A stretch of DNA of 64,000 nt from Shewanella litoralis (lineage in GTDB: Bacteria > Pseudomonadota > Gammaproteobacteria > Enterobacterales > Shewanellaceae): NCBI RefSeq assembly GCF_009828585.1, contig NZ_WSRZ01000021.1:1-64000 (forward strand), in the 5' to 3' direction. Position numbers and translations under genes: made by a program. Shown here piece by piece: positions 63,473-64,000 of this stretch; position 1 is the first letter of the stretch; every line of letters begins with the position of its first letter. The notes beneath the pieces are model-generated. The model was given only the letters and a program-made list of their open reading frames with translations, was not told where the DNA came from and ran no database searches.

Positions 63473-63653
63473 AATTGGGGTGATCTTTCGATGGCGTATT
63501 GAGCAGCAATTATAGTCATTATTAGGCAGAATATCTTGTGTTTTAGTCGTTTATCAAACCAAGTTGTCGTTTCCCAATAAGTAAAAATAATATTATGAAC
63601 GTTGTTTTTTATTTTGTTTACTGTTAACTTAGCGTTCATTAAGATAATGGATA

Positions 63654-64000
63654 GTGAGTAGCGCAGTGGCCAGACGTAAAGAACACACTCATGAGCAAAT
63701 TAAACAGATGGCGATAGCAGCCGTTGTTATGCATTTACAGCATGACAGTATTCACTCGTTGAGCTTACGAAAAGTTGCTGCCGAAATCGGTTATGTGCCT
63801 AGTACTTTGATTAATATCTTTGGTAATTATCAATATTTATTATTAACTGTGTCTGAGCATACGTTAGTTAACTTATATGCAGCGCTGCAAGGGTTAACCA
63901 CTGAACAGCCGTTACTTAATATTCAACATATGGCGACTCGGTATAGTGACTTTGCACTGCAACATAAAAGCTGTTTCCGCCTGGTATTTGAGTTATCGTT
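63654..64000 (+). CDS. TetR-family regulator, partial at the right edge
   Basis: The N-terminal 115 codons of a TetR/AcrR-type repressor, cut by the window end. The helix-turn-helix is SLRKVAAEIGYVPSTLINIFGNYQYLL (shown by its first part LRKVAAEIGYVPSTLINIF), where Tyr/Phe and the FGNYQYL signature are classical. The start is either GTG 63654 or GTG 63666 (VARRKEHTHEQIKQ); a ribosome site is weak for both. It is divergent from selD, 180 bases away. Ligand and targets are unknown. Confidence 0.78.
   Translation, partial: MSSAVARRKEHTHEQIKQMAIAAVVMHLQHDSIHSLSLRKVAAEIGYVPSTLINIFGNYQYLLLTVSEHTLVNLYAALQGLTTEQPLLNIQHMATRYSDFALQHKSCFRLVFELS

Noticed and set aside
1-64000. Mobile elements, CRISPR arrays, tRNA or rRNA genes
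   Set aside because: Searched for by eye on both strands. No transposase, integrase, terminal repeats, regularly spaced repeats or tRNA-like cloverleaf was recognised.

Overview
The window is ordinary chromosomal sequence from a gammaproteobacterium, most likely Shewanella or a close relative. The assignment rests on gene content and order: a fdhABC-type formate dehydrogenase operon carrying DUF3305/DUF3306 genes and a polyferredoxin; pckA-hslO-hslR next to a complete gspC-N operon and yrfG/nudE/cysQ; a DUF2986 protein; and a selD-selU pair. Codon use and base composition look even throughout. I see no insertion sequence, prophage, integrase, CRISPR array, tRNA or rRNA gene.

Layout. 1-2283: ubiC (minus), a FliL-like exported protein and rlmF. 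2293-11880: the formate dehydrogenase region, with fdhD (minus) divergent from DUF3305, DUF3306, a 561-residue Fe-S protein, a TorD-like chaperone, a 65-residue Tat-signal protein, fdhA, fdhB and fdhC; a good sigma-54 promoter match precedes DUF3305. 12157-24015: mixed housekeeping genes, including EcsC, a formate/nitrite-channel homologue, an alpha/beta hydrolase, GNAT, RhtA-like and SMR exporters, yqhD/yqhC, yqfB, a HemN-like radical SAM protein, a PfkB kinase, a MOSC protein and DUF4870. 24108-27912: a chemoreceptor and ETF-ubiquinone oxidoreductase on the minus strand. 28150-33287: a MOCO RNA leader, moaACDE and modABC. 33415-35936: a small exported protein with a response regulator and histidine kinase. 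35978-43911: a pseudouridine synthase, a diguanylate cyclase, a YqaE/PMP3-like peptide, DUF2986, moeAB (minus), a GIY-YIG protein, a solute-binding-like protein and an M14 peptidase. 44057-61232: pckA, hslO, hslR, gspC-N, yrfG, nudE and cysQ. 61314-63472: selU and selD (minus). A TetR-family gene runs off the right edge.

Functional theme. Much of the window serves molybdenum enzymes: molybdate uptake (modABC), cofactor synthesis (moaACDE, moeAB), an RNA element likely sensing the cofactor, and a periplasmic formate dehydrogenase with its sulfurtransferase (fdhD), chaperone and Fe-S partners. FdhA carries cysteine rather than selenocysteine at the metal-ligand position, so the selenium genes are best explained by tRNA 2-selenouridine. 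The second large block is a type II secretion operon placed between hslR and yrfG, which are adjacent in E. coli.

I did not find a convincing new multi-gene system. The most useful leads are regulatory or small: the sigma-54 promoter and palindrome before the fdh operon, an altered CxxC in FdhD, the 65-residue Tat protein, inverted repeats in the yqhD/yqhC and other intergenic regions, an unannotated 57-codon gene, and an in-frame 12-bp tandem repeat in gspJ. All product names come from reading the translations; no database search was run.
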